A DNA stretch of 64,000 nucleotides from Dastarcus helophoroides (lineage: Eukaryota > Arthropoda > Insecta > Coleoptera > Bothrideridae), in NCBI GenBank assembly GCA_028583605.1, contig CM053327.1, forward strand, positions 5,083,316-5,147,315, in the 5' to 3' direction. Each line of letters begins with the position of its first letter. The stretch's first letter is position 1. This document shows positions 34,401 to 47,221 of the stretch, piece by piece. The position numbers were made by a program, and so were the translations under genes. Below the pieces are notes generated by a model, which worked only from the letters and a program-made list of their open reading frames with translations, had not been told where the DNA came from and did no database searches.

Positions 34401-37400
34401 TAGAAGACGAGCCGAGCAATGTATTGCTGCAGGGGGCAGTAATTTCGAACACTTGCTTTGATTTTTTTTTTCTTAATTTTGTACTATTTTTATATCAATG
34501 CAGTTAGTAGTGGATAAATTAGAAATTTACAAAACGAATTCTAATAAATGCAACAATTTTGTTTAAACGCTTTTTTCTCGGAAACGGTTACTTTTAGCGA
34601 CTTTGAGAAAGAGTACCTTTTTTGTATAAAAAATGTTGCTTTTTACGATTATGTTTCGACACTTTTGTGTCGAAATATTGCAATACAAAAAAGTTAGGGC
34701 AAAAAATAATCGCGGGCAACCCCCTACACACCACGCTACTGCTTATTTAAAAAATATGTTACATGAGAATATGCCTAATCCAATTCTTTAACAGCTTGCC
34801 CAATTTCATGACTTTGCTACTAACCGTTAACTTTTTGTAGTAAAAAAAACCACTTTAGGGGCGCCATCTTTAAATGGTCATATCTCCGTTAGGAGGCAAT
34901 TTAAAGAAAAAAATGTATTTCAACATTTTTCATATTTTAATGTGTAGAATATGCTCCTAAAGTAGCGGCCCGGACTTTTGTAACACCCTGTATATTTTTT
35001 TCTTGCGATTTTAATTAAACATAGCCAAAGCTCTTGGCCCTCAGACGGTTAAAAATGTCGTCAAAAGGTAGAAACTAATTCGGCAAAACACATTCTATGG
35101 TGATTAAAGGTAATAAGGATTATTATTTTAAACTTTTCGTTAAAGATTGTTCGAAATAACGAAAATAATTAAAAATCAGCGCGGCCTGATTTACTTACAG
35201 AATATTTTAAATTTTCTTCCGCGTACCCTATAAAAACAAATGTTATTGTGTAAAGATGTGCAATTCAAAATTGTTAATGGAAAATATTTACAAACAGCGA
35301 AAAAAAATTGATACTCAACCAAGCAGGAAGCTACAATCATAATGCTTTTTCCAATATCACCTTCCAAGCGGTTAGCAATAGCGTTTAAAAAAAGCTACAA
35401 AAGACTTGGCCGATTAAATTAATTTAAAAAAAAAATAGTGGACCCAGGAAAACATGGAGATAGCCTAGAGGAGAAAACTATGTTAGTTAATGATATGAAA
35501 CTTTACGTAATAATTTTTCGTTTTGAAAAAAACTTGCAAACTGGTACATTTTCTTATTGCACAAAATACTTTTACCGGTTATTTTACAATTCACATTATA
35601 AGCAACAATTTTTACATGCCGCTGATATATTGTCTACTTTCCAATAAAAATTACAGCTCGTATGAAAATACATTTAATATGATTAAATCAAAAGGCAGTA
35701 ACCCCACATTACTGAGGCATGCTGAAGAAATCATGTTTGCTCCGGAAATGGGGGCTTCTCCAATCTCCAATTCCAAACGACAGAACTATAAAAGTCTGTG
35801 AAAGTTTCCACGCAAAATATAATTCGAACTTTTATAATTAGCACCCGAATATTTTTCATTTCATCTGGGTTATTAAAGATTTTAAATAAATGCCTATACC
35901 AAAATGAAGAGTATTTCCAAAAATGAAAAGAGACCCAACATTTCGGCAAATAAAGTAATACTTACTTAATCTGATTAATTCTTGGTTATCAAATATATTA
36001 AGTACGTTGCCGACTATTTCTATAATTGCATTCCTTTTGTTAAAAATGTTCTTCAGATCGTGTTTATTACCTATACAAATAATAACCACATTTTGCCCAG
36101 ATGACCCATTACTAAGAGGCATTTTGTCGAGTTGGCCCTATAAGTTTTTACGTTGGTCTACTCCGTACAATTTACATGGATAACAATGGAGTTTGATGAG
36201 GCTTAACCTGGTGTTCCTTTTTGTTTGAATTTGAATCTAATAAAGTGCTACTTTGCCAAACCGTGAAAATCATGCACTTGAGGGATTTTCAACTGCAGCT
36301 TAAAAGGAATTTGGCAGTAAAATGGGCATCCCCCTTGTTGCAAATTTTAAAATAGCGCCTTCTTTAAAACGAATTAAAATCATAAAACCTTGATAAAAGG
36401 TCGAATATTCAGTAAAATGTCAAAATTTAAAGAAAAAAAAATTTCAAAGTTATGAAGAACTCTAAATTAAAAAAAAAAACAAGAGGTACGTGGATTTTGT
36501 AAGAAACGCGTGATTTTTGAACTAAAAACTTTTACATTTACAGCTCGAATTTTGGCCAAAAAGTGCTAATTATCGTGAAAAAAAATTACTTTTTAAAAAT
36601 GTTCAGTGTTTCTCAACCTTCTTTTTTTTTCTTAAAACTTTTGTTTTCCCGTCTTTCAATATTTTTACCTAAAACTTAAATTTTTCCATTTAAACCCGAA
36701 ATTTCGACTTTTAAATTCGAAATGTATTTGCTTTAATAAATTTCTTCTTTTTTTAAATTTGCACGTTTTCGTGACAAAAATGAAAATTTTAAGATGAAAG
36801 ACGAGATCAAAATCGAAATTTTGAGCATCGACTTTAATAGAATTTTTTTTTTCAGAGTAAATTTAAAATTTAGATTTTAAAGCCAAAAAAACAAAATCGA
36901 AACCAAAAAATTTAAGAAAATAAAATTTACTTTACATATTTTCCTAGAAATTCACTTCTGCTTTATAATTTCCAGTTTAAGTTGTTCGTCCTTTATATTG
37001 TGATTACACCGTTATCTCGAAATCTCAAACTTTTCGAGACTACAATTAAAATAACAAGAACAAAGCCAAAATGTTGAAATTTGGGTCAACAATGATTTTT
37101 CCCGAAACTTCGACACTTGTTGAGTTTAAAAACAAAATGTCGAAAAAAATTAAAATACTTTTAGGGATAATACTTATATAATGATCCAAGTTTTTCTCGA
37201 AGTATTTTTTTTTCGACATTTGTTTTCCTATAATCAGCCTTCGAAACATTTATTAAAAAACCTTTAATTTGCAAACATAGGAGAAAAAAGTTTAGAGAAG
37301 ACAAATATAATATTCTTTTATTGTCATTTCATAAAGACCATCTTACCTGACAGGGCTTTTTACGGCCTTTTTTATGACCCGCACACAACATGTTGTTTGT

Positions 37401-38523
37401 TAGCCCGCCCACCTCACTATAAATTCGATCGCAATCTTCTCTTGAGAACAAAGTCAGACCAGTAGCTGTCAATTTGGCATCTAACGCATCATTGCTCCAA
37501 CCACTACCTAAAGCTTTAACTCCAGGGGTAAGTGTCGTCTTTGCTCTTGGCAACATAACGGGAGTAATACGGGGAGAAATTGGTAACGATGCACAAAGCT
37601 GTAACAAACAATAACTAATATAAAATTACTACTAATTTCGGTCAAGTTTTGCTAAACAATAATGCAGCCTAACTCTATATTTCTGCGAAGATGTGGGTTT
37701 TATGCCGATAATCATGTTATCATGTCCAGCAGGAACTTACCGTTTTCTGCTTCTCACGATGGTTCGTTTATTAAATAAGCAGCTGCAGTAATTATCGTCT
37801 AAATAAATGCCCAAAACTATACCTTGATTAATAAAAAGAGTATAGGGGATTATTTATTTACTGACAGAATGCCCGCTGTTAAAAACGACAAATGGTGTGG
37901 GTAATTTAGGTTTTAGACACCATCTGGAAGAATTTTCCACTTCCAGCGGTCTTTAGAAATTTTGTAATTAAATGAAAAAGCGAACCTTTAGTACCGCGAT
38001 GTCATTGTCGTTATTGTCGGGTGAATAATTCTCATGTAATTTGATTTGGCAAACTCTCGCTTGCACCCCTCCAGTAAAAGAATATTGACTGCCGGCTCTG
38101 ATATGAATTCCTTCGGGTTGCCTGAAACCGTTAACTTTCACATTTATTTTGGGAAATGTTCATAGGAAAATACCCTTCATATGGTACCATGCAGCGGGAC
38201 GTTGTTAGAACAGTAGATGCTGATATTAAGGCTCCTTCACATATTTTCATTTCGTCATCATGTACAGACACTTGATAGGGTACTTTTTCAATAGAAACCG
38301 TTTTTTTGGATTGCTTGCGCCGATGTATCTGGGAAGAAACTGAAAACATTTATTTGTAATTAACACTTTCTTAGCTTCAGCGGAAGAAGGGATTTTTTTG
38401 TTTGCTAATTAATCAGTACTTTGAAAATATCACAATTAAAATAATCTTACCTTTGCTAGTTAACATGCTGGTTAACAGAAAAATTGCTAATATCGAATTA
38501 CTTAAAAGTAAGTAATTAACCAT
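31459..38523 (-). CDS. Catalytically dead serine protease homologue (SPH)
   Basis: 258-residue secreted S1A-fold protein from five exons: 38451-38523, 38174-38339, 37986-38121, 37347-37598 and 31459-31608. All joins are in frame. The signal peptide is residues 1-23. The activation site is lost: where R|IVGG should be, the chain reads KKTVSIEKVPYQVSV. His57 is replaced by Arg (residue 73, TTSRC), Asp102 is kept (residue 120, DNDIAVL), Asp189 is Lys (206, KKPCQ) and Ser195 is Ala (212, GDAGGPL). All six core cysteines remain, so the fold should hold. The usual intron after the GWG motif is absent, joining two exons into one of 252 bp. Donor of exon 3 is GTTCGC. The 5.7-kb last intron holds an intact transposon. 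Insect SPHs are known as cofactors or binding proteins. This one lacks a clip domain, so a non-immune role, such as an inhibitor sink in the gut, is possible but only inferred. Confidence 0.85.
32746..33173. repeat. Left terminal inverted repeat of the transposon
   Basis: 428 bp, ending aaagacgtttaaa. It matches 34562-34990 in inverted orientation at about 97 per cent by eye. The subterminal hairpin at 33060-33081 is a candidate transposase-binding or fold-back site. Confidence 0.85.
33391..34461 (+). CDS. Tc1/mariner-superfamily DDD transposase, intact
   Basis: 356 residues, ATG at 33391, stop at 34459. It would cut and paste the surrounding element. The N-terminal region (about 1-120) is a helix-turn-helix DNA-binding part starting MDYSNQEMANMHLMYG, with a GRPNAE hook (65-70) and the STRQLALAEGVNHVTIWRIL recognition-helix region (89-108). 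The catalytic aspartates are D157 (FTDEAGF), D248 (MHDGAPAHF) and D285 (RSPDLNPLDFYLWGHLK), with 36 residues between the second and third. The length fits an entire protein and there are no stops. The family resembles insect transposases that pair a DUF4817-type N-terminus with a DDE_3-type core; the exact clade is not settled here. Start choice: first ATG after the left repeat, in keeping with the conserved N-terminal motif. Confidence 0.9.
   Translation: MDYSNQEMANMHLMYGLANCNRAEARRLYAERFPNRHLPGEKLFQKIHARLCETGNFVYKGERVGRPNAEVANLEERVLQRVEEDPCVSTRQLALAEGVNHVTIWRILKFYQFYPYHFQRVQGLLAADYPPRIEFCNWLLHKIAENENFPSLILFTDEAGFTRNGILNFYNMHQWQVENHNAVIQSRHQQHFSLNIWGGIIGDSIIGPFFLPHRLTGASYRHFLQTELPVLLENVPLITRQRMWIMHDGAPAHFSAVAREFLNNNYHQRWIGRGGPIPWPARSPDLNPLDFYLWGHLKQIVYPTPVDNINDLCERIENGFNQIHNTPGICERVRSSLRRRAEQCIAAGGSNFEHLL
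34562..34990. repeat. Right terminal inverted repeat of the transposon
   Basis: Inverse of 32746-33173. Its subterminal hairpin lies at 34653-34674. It ends CACCCTG at 34990, followed by TA. Confidence 0.85.
35440..35720 (+). pseudogene. MULE-type transposase fragment
   Basis: Two overlapping frames together give TGTFSYCTKYFY, LFTIHII, FYMPLIYCLLSNKNYSSY and ENTFNMIKSKG. This matches the catalytic start of MULE transposases (DGTF...F.QL.TIH......PL.Y.LL..K....Y...F..), with the first catalytic Asp changed to Thr-Gly context and one frameshift. No other part of an element was recognised. It lies in the last intron of the SPH gene. Confidence 0.5.
36360..37150. repeat. Degenerate AT-rich short-period tract
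   Basis: Same texture as 6440-7570, with a switch from A-rich to T-rich plus-strand units near 36600 and back again. It ends close to exon 4 of the SPH gene. Confidence 0.4.
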
Positions 38524-38927
38524 TTCTGTACAGATTATGTTTTTCGCGCATTTAGTACTAAAAAAATTAGTTTGTTCACAACACGAAACATCATGAAAAC
38601 ATCATCGTGTTGTATAAAGTCAAACAAAGTTATCTGAAAGTTACTCCTACATTACTTTTATCGCACAAAATTTAACGCCTTGAAATGCTAGTTAATGGTA
38701 TTATATTTTGATCATTTCATTTTTTATGTTCTAAAACCATGTGGGGATTTCTTTCATTTATATAATCAGCCATGTGCAGTGTAAGTTATCAAGAGTTCTG
38801 TTAACACGCTTTTCGTTGGCGTGAAAAAAAGTACGTGCTTCGATTTGCAAAAATGTTGATGTTATGTGGTACTGCGAAAGAATTTCTCTCTATATAAAAG
38901 AACAAGTTTAATTTATGGTATAATATA

Positions 38928-41408
38928 CAAGGTGATTCTAAATGAATTACCATAAATTCAGGTTCGTACTTTAGAGCCCAAAATAAGACAAATAGTCTAT
39001 ATAAACATTTATCGTAAAACAGTTACAGGGTGTGAAAAGTTAGTTCCTGATTATAGTTTTTAATTAATAGTTGCGAGTGTACAGATGATAAATAATATTT
39101 GGCACAACACTATACCTTTTCGTGATCTTTCCGTAAATCTAAGAAATAGTTAACACAACTTAATCAGCGACGGGTATATCCAAGGGGGCGGTGATTAAAA
39201 TATGTCTTATTTATTTTTTGTGCACTTTTGTCTCAGTTTTATAACAAAAATAAACTACAATCGTTTCTAGGTAAAAAAAGCCCTTCTACTGAAATTCGAT
39301 ATCTCCGGTGTAACACACAGTAGGCTTGATGTGTTTATTAGTATTTATTAGTTAAAATGTACTTTATAAACAAATTAATTTTAACTGAAATTTAAATATA
39401 AAAATATTTGTTAAATATTTAATGAATACCAAATTAAAAAATATTAGCCTTTAATTAGAAAACTTGCCCAAAGTGGTGACCAGTGACAAGAAAACATGGA
39501 AATGTCAAGGCTATTTATTTTATTTTCTTTCAATGCAAACTATGTGTTACATTCAACCATGATAATGTATAAGTAAGGTATTCCGACGCGAGGCAAAATG
39601 TGGCACGTAATAGGGAGACTCAGCTTAGAGAGAGATAGATTTTAAGATATTTAAGAACTGGCGTAACTCAAAGTATACGGCACCGTCCGACGTATGTCTG
39701 GAATATTGGCTGTAACTTTAGAAGAAAATATCTTTAATAAACTTTTTTTGGTTAATTATTTGCCACATTTTGGTGACGTTAACTTCTTTTTCCCTGCTTT
39801 TGTTTCATTGCTACGGTAACAAACTTTGAAATTTTAAATGACATCCGTATTTTTTGTTTGCTTTTTTATAATTCCATATCTTTCTGCTTTTGATGACCCC
39901 AAATTTTATAGGGTTTAGAAGTGAAAAAGTTTGAGAAAATATAATAATTTCATAATTTTATCGATTCTCATATTAAATAATTGAATACTGTTTTAGTAAT
40001 TAAAATAAAATTTTTGCCGGTATATCTACGTTCATTTTTGGTAACAATTTCATTTTCGTACTTAGATTTCTTTAAAAATAACATTAAAAAATAAATGTTA
40101 AAAATCAGTAAAATTATGATGTCTTGAAATTCTCCGAATCTAACCCCCATAAATTTGATGTTACCGAACGCAGAAAGTTAAGATTTTTTTATATCAATAA
40201 AAAATGCAAGCGTCATTTGACAACACAAAAATTATTTACCAAAGCAACAAAATAAGAGCTAAGAAAACAAATCCAAAGTCGCTGAAACGTGACAAATAAT
40301 TAATCAAAAAGTTTATCTGACACATTTTTCTATAAACATTTTTTAAAAAGTTGTAGTTAATGTTCTATACATATACCGAACCTTGATAAACCAACGGCTT
40401 GTCTGTCTATTAATATCATTTTTCTTTCTTAAACATATATACAAAAAGAATTTTATGTTTAAATTACTTTGGGCTAAGATATTCATTTAATAGAAATTGA
40501 TTAAATTTATTAAGAAATACGTACTCTTCACAGTTCATTGTTCATTTCTCTTAGAACGAAATCTGCACTAAAATGTTTTTCGCATACAAAATCTCGAATT
40601 GACAACAGCCGGTCATTTCGCAGGATTTTTCACCTCCATACATCAACTTTGTCCTTAGGCACTCGAAACAACGACACTTTTTCATGACAGCTTTTATAAC
40701 CACTGTTGGACATAGACACAAAACAAGTCTTGCCCATTTTGTAATTAAAATATAAATATAAAACCGAAAAATTGTGAAACAATTGCATAAAGTATCAATA
40801 TTTGCATAAGAAAGCATTGCTTAATCTACTCAACGCAGCCCTTTACTGTTTATCCTTCATATCGTGTTCTCTTTTCCATCGTCTCCGATTTTAGTGCCAC
40901 TTATCGCAACAGTGAGATATAGCGGGTTACATTACCAGTCTTATATTAATTATATCATGCATTCAACATTTATGGCAAGCGTTTTTAATGCATCGAAATA
41001 TAAGAATGCCTTTTACTCGAAAACCGCTGACAATATCGAATTTCGTTAAAAATGCCTTTTTTATGACAAAATGTTTGTAGTTAATATTTTTGGTAAAACA
41101 TTGGTAAAAAAGTGCACACAAAATAAATAAGGCACGTTTTAAGCACAGCCCCCTTCGATATACCGACCACTGGCCAAGTATTGTTAATTATATTGTTAAT
41201 TAATTATTAGATTTTTGCAAAGGGCACGAAGGGGTATGGCATTGTGCCAAATTTTATTCAATTATCTTTACATGTTTCCCAACTATTAATTAAAAACTAT
41301 AATTAGGAACTAACCTTCCACACCTTGTTTAATTCGGAAACTTTTCGTCTTATTTTGGGCTCTAAAATACGATTCTAAATTTATGGTACTACATTTAGAA
41401 TTGCCTTG
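38928..41408. mobile_element. Foldback transposon, CAAGGTG ends
   Basis: The left arm (38928 to about 39305) and right arm (about 41030 to 41408) are inverted copies. The ends are CAAGGTGATTCTAAATG and, reverse-complemented, CAAGGCAATTCTAAATG, with TA flanks. Shared blocks include accataaatt, agcccaaaataagac and aataaataaggcac. The interior (about 1.7 kb) is AT-rich and has no recognisable transposase. It lies between the SPH and T4 genes. Confidence 0.65.
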
Positions 41409-41790
41409 TATAAACGCATTTTACTGGAAAACCGCTAAAAATACCAAATTTTAGTAAGAGCACCTTTTTATGTATAAAATGTTTATAATTAACATTTTGT
41501 TTCAAAACTGCGTACGCAAAATAAATAAGGCACGTTTTGAGTACCTACCCCCTAGATATACCCGCCACTGGTTAAGTTGTGTTTATTAATTCTCAGATTT
41601 TTGAAAAGGTATAAAGTTATGCCAAACTTCATTCAATTATCTGTACACGTTTCGCAACGAGTAATTAAAAACTATAATCAGGAACTAACCTTCCACCTCC
41701 TGTAACTCGGAAACATATGATTATATAGACTGTTTACCTTATTTTGGGCTTTAAAATGTACACCTGAATTTATGGTACTACATTTTGAAT
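41409..41790. repeat. Extra tandem copy of the foldback right arm
   Basis: Directly after the 38928-41408 element, about 380 bp repeats the right-arm sequence in the same orientation (tactggaaaaccgctaaaaa, ggcacgttttgagtac, attaaaaactataatcagga, ccttattttgggct). It ends at a diverged end near 41790. This gives the element one left end and two right ends. Confidence 0.65.
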
Positions 41791-42270
41791 CAAATATAAT
41801 TTTTTTTTATGAAATCGACTTTAAAATCGAGAAATAGGTGAAGATTCTTGGTGACTCACACTGTGCTGGATGATCATTTTTGATGTCACCCACTCCCCTT
41901 ATCATAACTTTTTGTTTTTTTGCATTAAAGAAAAATGTTACATGCAAAAGTTGTACAAAATAATATAAGCTATTTCTATTTGGGTATTGAGCGTGTTCGC
42001 CTAGTGCGGAATAGTAAGATATCTGATTAATGACGAATTATTGAAGTGTCGCAAAAATTCATAAGAGAACTCTTCCAAACCTGTATACTTAGATTGAGCC
42101 GTTCTTATATCAACAAATTACGCAGTAACTAAAATATCATTTAAAATCTAAAGCCAACATTTTTTTAAATAAATTAATTATTTTTATTGTCTTAGGCTTT
42201 CAAATGTCAAATACCAAACTTTTGGTAACAAAATAACCTCCAAATAAGACTACGAAATGTGCTATTTTCA

Positions 42271-42276
42271 TTTATT
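42271..42276 (-). terminator. Polyadenylation signal of T4
   Basis: AATAAA on the minus strand, 32 bp past the T4 stop codon. Confidence 0.55.
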
Positions 42277-42307
42277 TTTTAATTATTCGCTTTCACACCA
42301 GGTATAT

Positions 42308-44300
<1,993 letters not shown>

Positions 44301-44354
44301 CTTTGTACCAACAACAGGAAGAATTCACTACTAGAAAAAAAATTGTTCTTCCTG

Positions 44355-44361
44355 TTTTATA
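44355..44361 (-). promoter_or_regulatory. TATA box of T4
   Basis: TATAAAA on the minus strand in GATATAAAACAGG, about 55 bp before the ATG. This spacing would place transcription start about 25-30 bp upstream of the start codon. Confidence 0.55.
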
Positions 44362-44399
44362 TCTATCACGTACAATATAAAAAAGATTAGATTCAAACA

Positions 44400-45580
44400 A
44401 CAATTAGCCAATGTTTTATTTACTTTTATTAATACGATGTGGTAAATAAAACTAGGACTAATAATTTATCAATTAAATTTCATTGTTTTCCAGTAAGTCA
44501 ACCAATTTTCTAATTTTGAAACTATTAGCGATTATGAACGCCTGTTAATTGTACATTTTCAAAATTATTTTAAAAAAATATGCAAAATAGTGTTTCTAAG
44601 CTAAATGCATACAAAATCTAGTGACTATGTCGCAATTATCCATTAAATTTCGACATCTATGGACTAGTTTCATCATCCCTGAACTAAAAATTAACAGTAA
44701 AAATTTCTACCCAAGGTTAATATTCATGATCTCTAAAAAACAAAGCATTGATAAAAGTTATTGGGTTACTAGAACGCGGGTGTTTGTATTTTTCTAACAC
44801 GAATTTCACAAAGCCAGACGTTAGTTAATTCGGCTACCTTTCATCCTTTTAAATTAACTATTCATTTGCATACTTTAAATATTTGTTTAGAACAGGCTAC
44901 AAATTATTTCCTAACAGCTCAGATATCAAAACAGTCGCTTGTTCATCATTTAAATCTACTTAAAACACATTGCTTTTTTAGTTCGGTCACATTTGACTCA
45001 TGTTAGTCAAAGTGCACTCAACTCTTTAAATCAGCTGTCAGCAACCGACGGTCCATGGGCCGCATGCAGCCCCCTAGTCCCCTTGTTGCGGCCCGCAGAC
45101 TCTTAGTAAGGAGAGCTTATTTTTAGTCATCAAATCATCGGCAATCTGCGGCTACGAAAAGTACCATAACCGAAGCGACTTATTTATTTGCTCTGGGCAA
45201 AAATACTAATTGTCAGCCTTTACATTGCACCTTATAACTTATGACCATGTCATTCCATAGGCGATGAAATTTTAAAACCTATAAAGACACTTTTTCATTG
45301 ACAAAATCCCTGAAGTTAGCTTCATGCGTGCCACCAAAAATAAACGTTATCAGCAGAAAAGATTACAAATTACAGACAACAATTAGGCCTAAATTTGAAA
45401 TTTCGATGTTTTTTCTGGAAATTCAAATTTTAAAGTAGAAAATTTGAGTTTCAATTTAAAATGATTATTTATCGTTTTGTTGTTTATTTTTATTTTTGTA
45501 AGTTTTCAGTTTTTTGACATTTTTGATTTGTTGTTGAAAAGTACCTGGAATTTATCTTCAATTATTCAAATTTTATAAAC
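44400..45580. other. Intergenic DNA between T4 and a PLE remnant
   Basis: Mostly unrecognised. At 45030-45095 a GC-richer stretch (gtcagcaaccgacggtccat, then gggccgcatgcagcccc) resembles an hAT terminal region, but no partner end or transposase is seen. Confidence 0.35.
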
Positions 45581-46437
45581 AAACAAATGGTATCACCATG
45601 GGAAATCCATTAAGTCCATTTCTAGCAAATCTTTTCATGGACAATGTTGAGCAAGAAATTAAAAATGAATTAATAAACTTTCCTCCAATTTGGATACGAT
45701 ACGTAGAGGACATGAGGACATTTTTGCAGTTTCTAACACCAGTAAATATGAAGTTCAAGATTTCGTTGATAAGTTAAACTCAAAATACAATTCAATTAAC
45801 TTTTCATTTGAAAAAGTAATTATTCCCGTTTTTAGATATATTAGTTATTAGAAATAAAAATACTTTAGAATTCGATATATACAGAAAAGAAATACAAGTC
45901 GCTTTATCCCAGCTGATTCTTATCATTGTCCACAACAGAAATTAGCAAGTATACGTTTTTTAATCAACAGGCAAATGTTCCTCTAAGTAAATCCAGATAT
46001 ACAAAAGAATTAGCTTACATTAAAGATGTTGCGATTTTTATGGTTTCCCCATAGAAACAGTAAAGAAAATGTAGATTTAAGAAAATAATTCAGAATTGCT
46101 CTAAGCTTGACCAATCTAAAGATAATACTCCTACAACCATTGTGAAATTACCATTTAACCCAAATATCACCAATAAAATTAATGAGGTGGTTTAAAAGAA
46201 AACAACATAAAAGTAGTGTACACAGCCAATAACAGTCTCTGCAATAATTTGGGTAACGCTAAAGATAAATTGGACAAGCTTGAAAATTCCGGAATTTACA
46301 AAATAAGCTGTAACAATTGTAATTTATTATATGTTGCACAGACCAATAGATCTACTAAAACCATATTTAAAGAACATATCGCTCATTTTAGATACAATAG
46401 AGAAGAAAAATCAAGTGTCTCCCTAAAATAGAAATGT
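45580..46437 (+). mobile_element. Penelope-like element remnant (RT and GIY-YIG)
   Basis: RT motif GVTMGNPLSPFLANLFMD (about 45590-45645) and the YVDD-box homologue IRYVED (about 45690-45710) are visible, followed by broken frames. At 46290-46431 the endonuclease reads SGIYKISCNNCNLLYVAQTN and KEHIAHFRYN, the GIY-YIG pattern with Gln in place of the usual Gly before QT, then a stop. It is closer to a PLE consensus than the copy at 3905, but still has many breaks. The host is the T4-T5 intergenic space. Confidence 0.75.
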
Positions 46438-47221
46438 TTTTATTTCTTACTACATTTTTATTTCGCAAGAATATAGGGCCTAAAAATAAAACGTAATTTT
46501 GGTTTGCAGGAAAAGGCTCCAAGAATGTTTCCCGGATTATTCTTCGCCACTTCCTAACTTTTTGCCAAATTTTTATTTTATTCTCAAAGTTTTCATTTTT
46601 TTAAACTTTAGATATATTTGTAAACGTAACTCCCTAAGCTTTCCGAAACAATTTATTTTCTAGTTTTGAGGTTTTTTTTAAATTTCATTTTTCCACAGAA
46701 ATGTGAAACTCTTTCTCTAAACGATTTTCGATTTGATTCAAAAGTTTTAAATTTGAGTTTTTCAATTGTGAATGTCAATGCCTCCCGAAATTTAACTTTT
46801 AGATACTGTGGCGAGTCAACTCCTACTAAACTGTTCTATTTCATCGATTTTATTTTAATTAGGTTTTATTCAGTTTTTCTTAAAAATAGCAAATTTAAAG
46901 ATACTGTATTATAAAAATTTCTTTGTAACATAACGTTTTGCGTGAGAAACAGTCTTTTTAGCAGTTCACAAATTACATAAGGATTGTCTGTTGGGCCTGG
47001 TTTGTTTCAAATTTACCGTTACATAAACTCTAGAAAAAGGCACAAATATCGGTTTCAGAAGAACATTTTAAAGTCCGCTATCGTAAATTAGGGCAATACA
47101 AGGGCTCGTAAATATCGATAACGGAGACCGCAGCAAATCACCCGGCAAGACCATGTGGTGATAGACCAAAGGAATTTTACCTTCAAAAACGCCCTTATGA
47201 ACACGTACAGTTGTAAAATTA

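Larger units (their letters stand above)
32746..34990 (+). mobile_element. Apparently intact Tc1/mariner-superfamily transposon
   Basis: A 2245-bp element, CAGGGTGTTACAAAAGTCCG at the left and its exact inverse at the right, flanked by TA (within a TATA context) on both sides. The terminal inverted repeats are about 428 bp and differ at roughly a dozen positions. Each carries an inner perfect hairpin, TTTCGACAC-AAAA-GTGTCGAAA. One uninterrupted transposase frame lies between them. Near-identity of the repeats and an open frame point to a recent insertion. It sits in the last intron of the SPH gene, and both are oriented oppositely. Confidence 0.85.

Noticed and set aside
40551..40817. Cysteine-rich 88-codon minus-strand frame
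   Set aside because: It lies inside the foldback element interior and shows no cysteine spacing of a known family.
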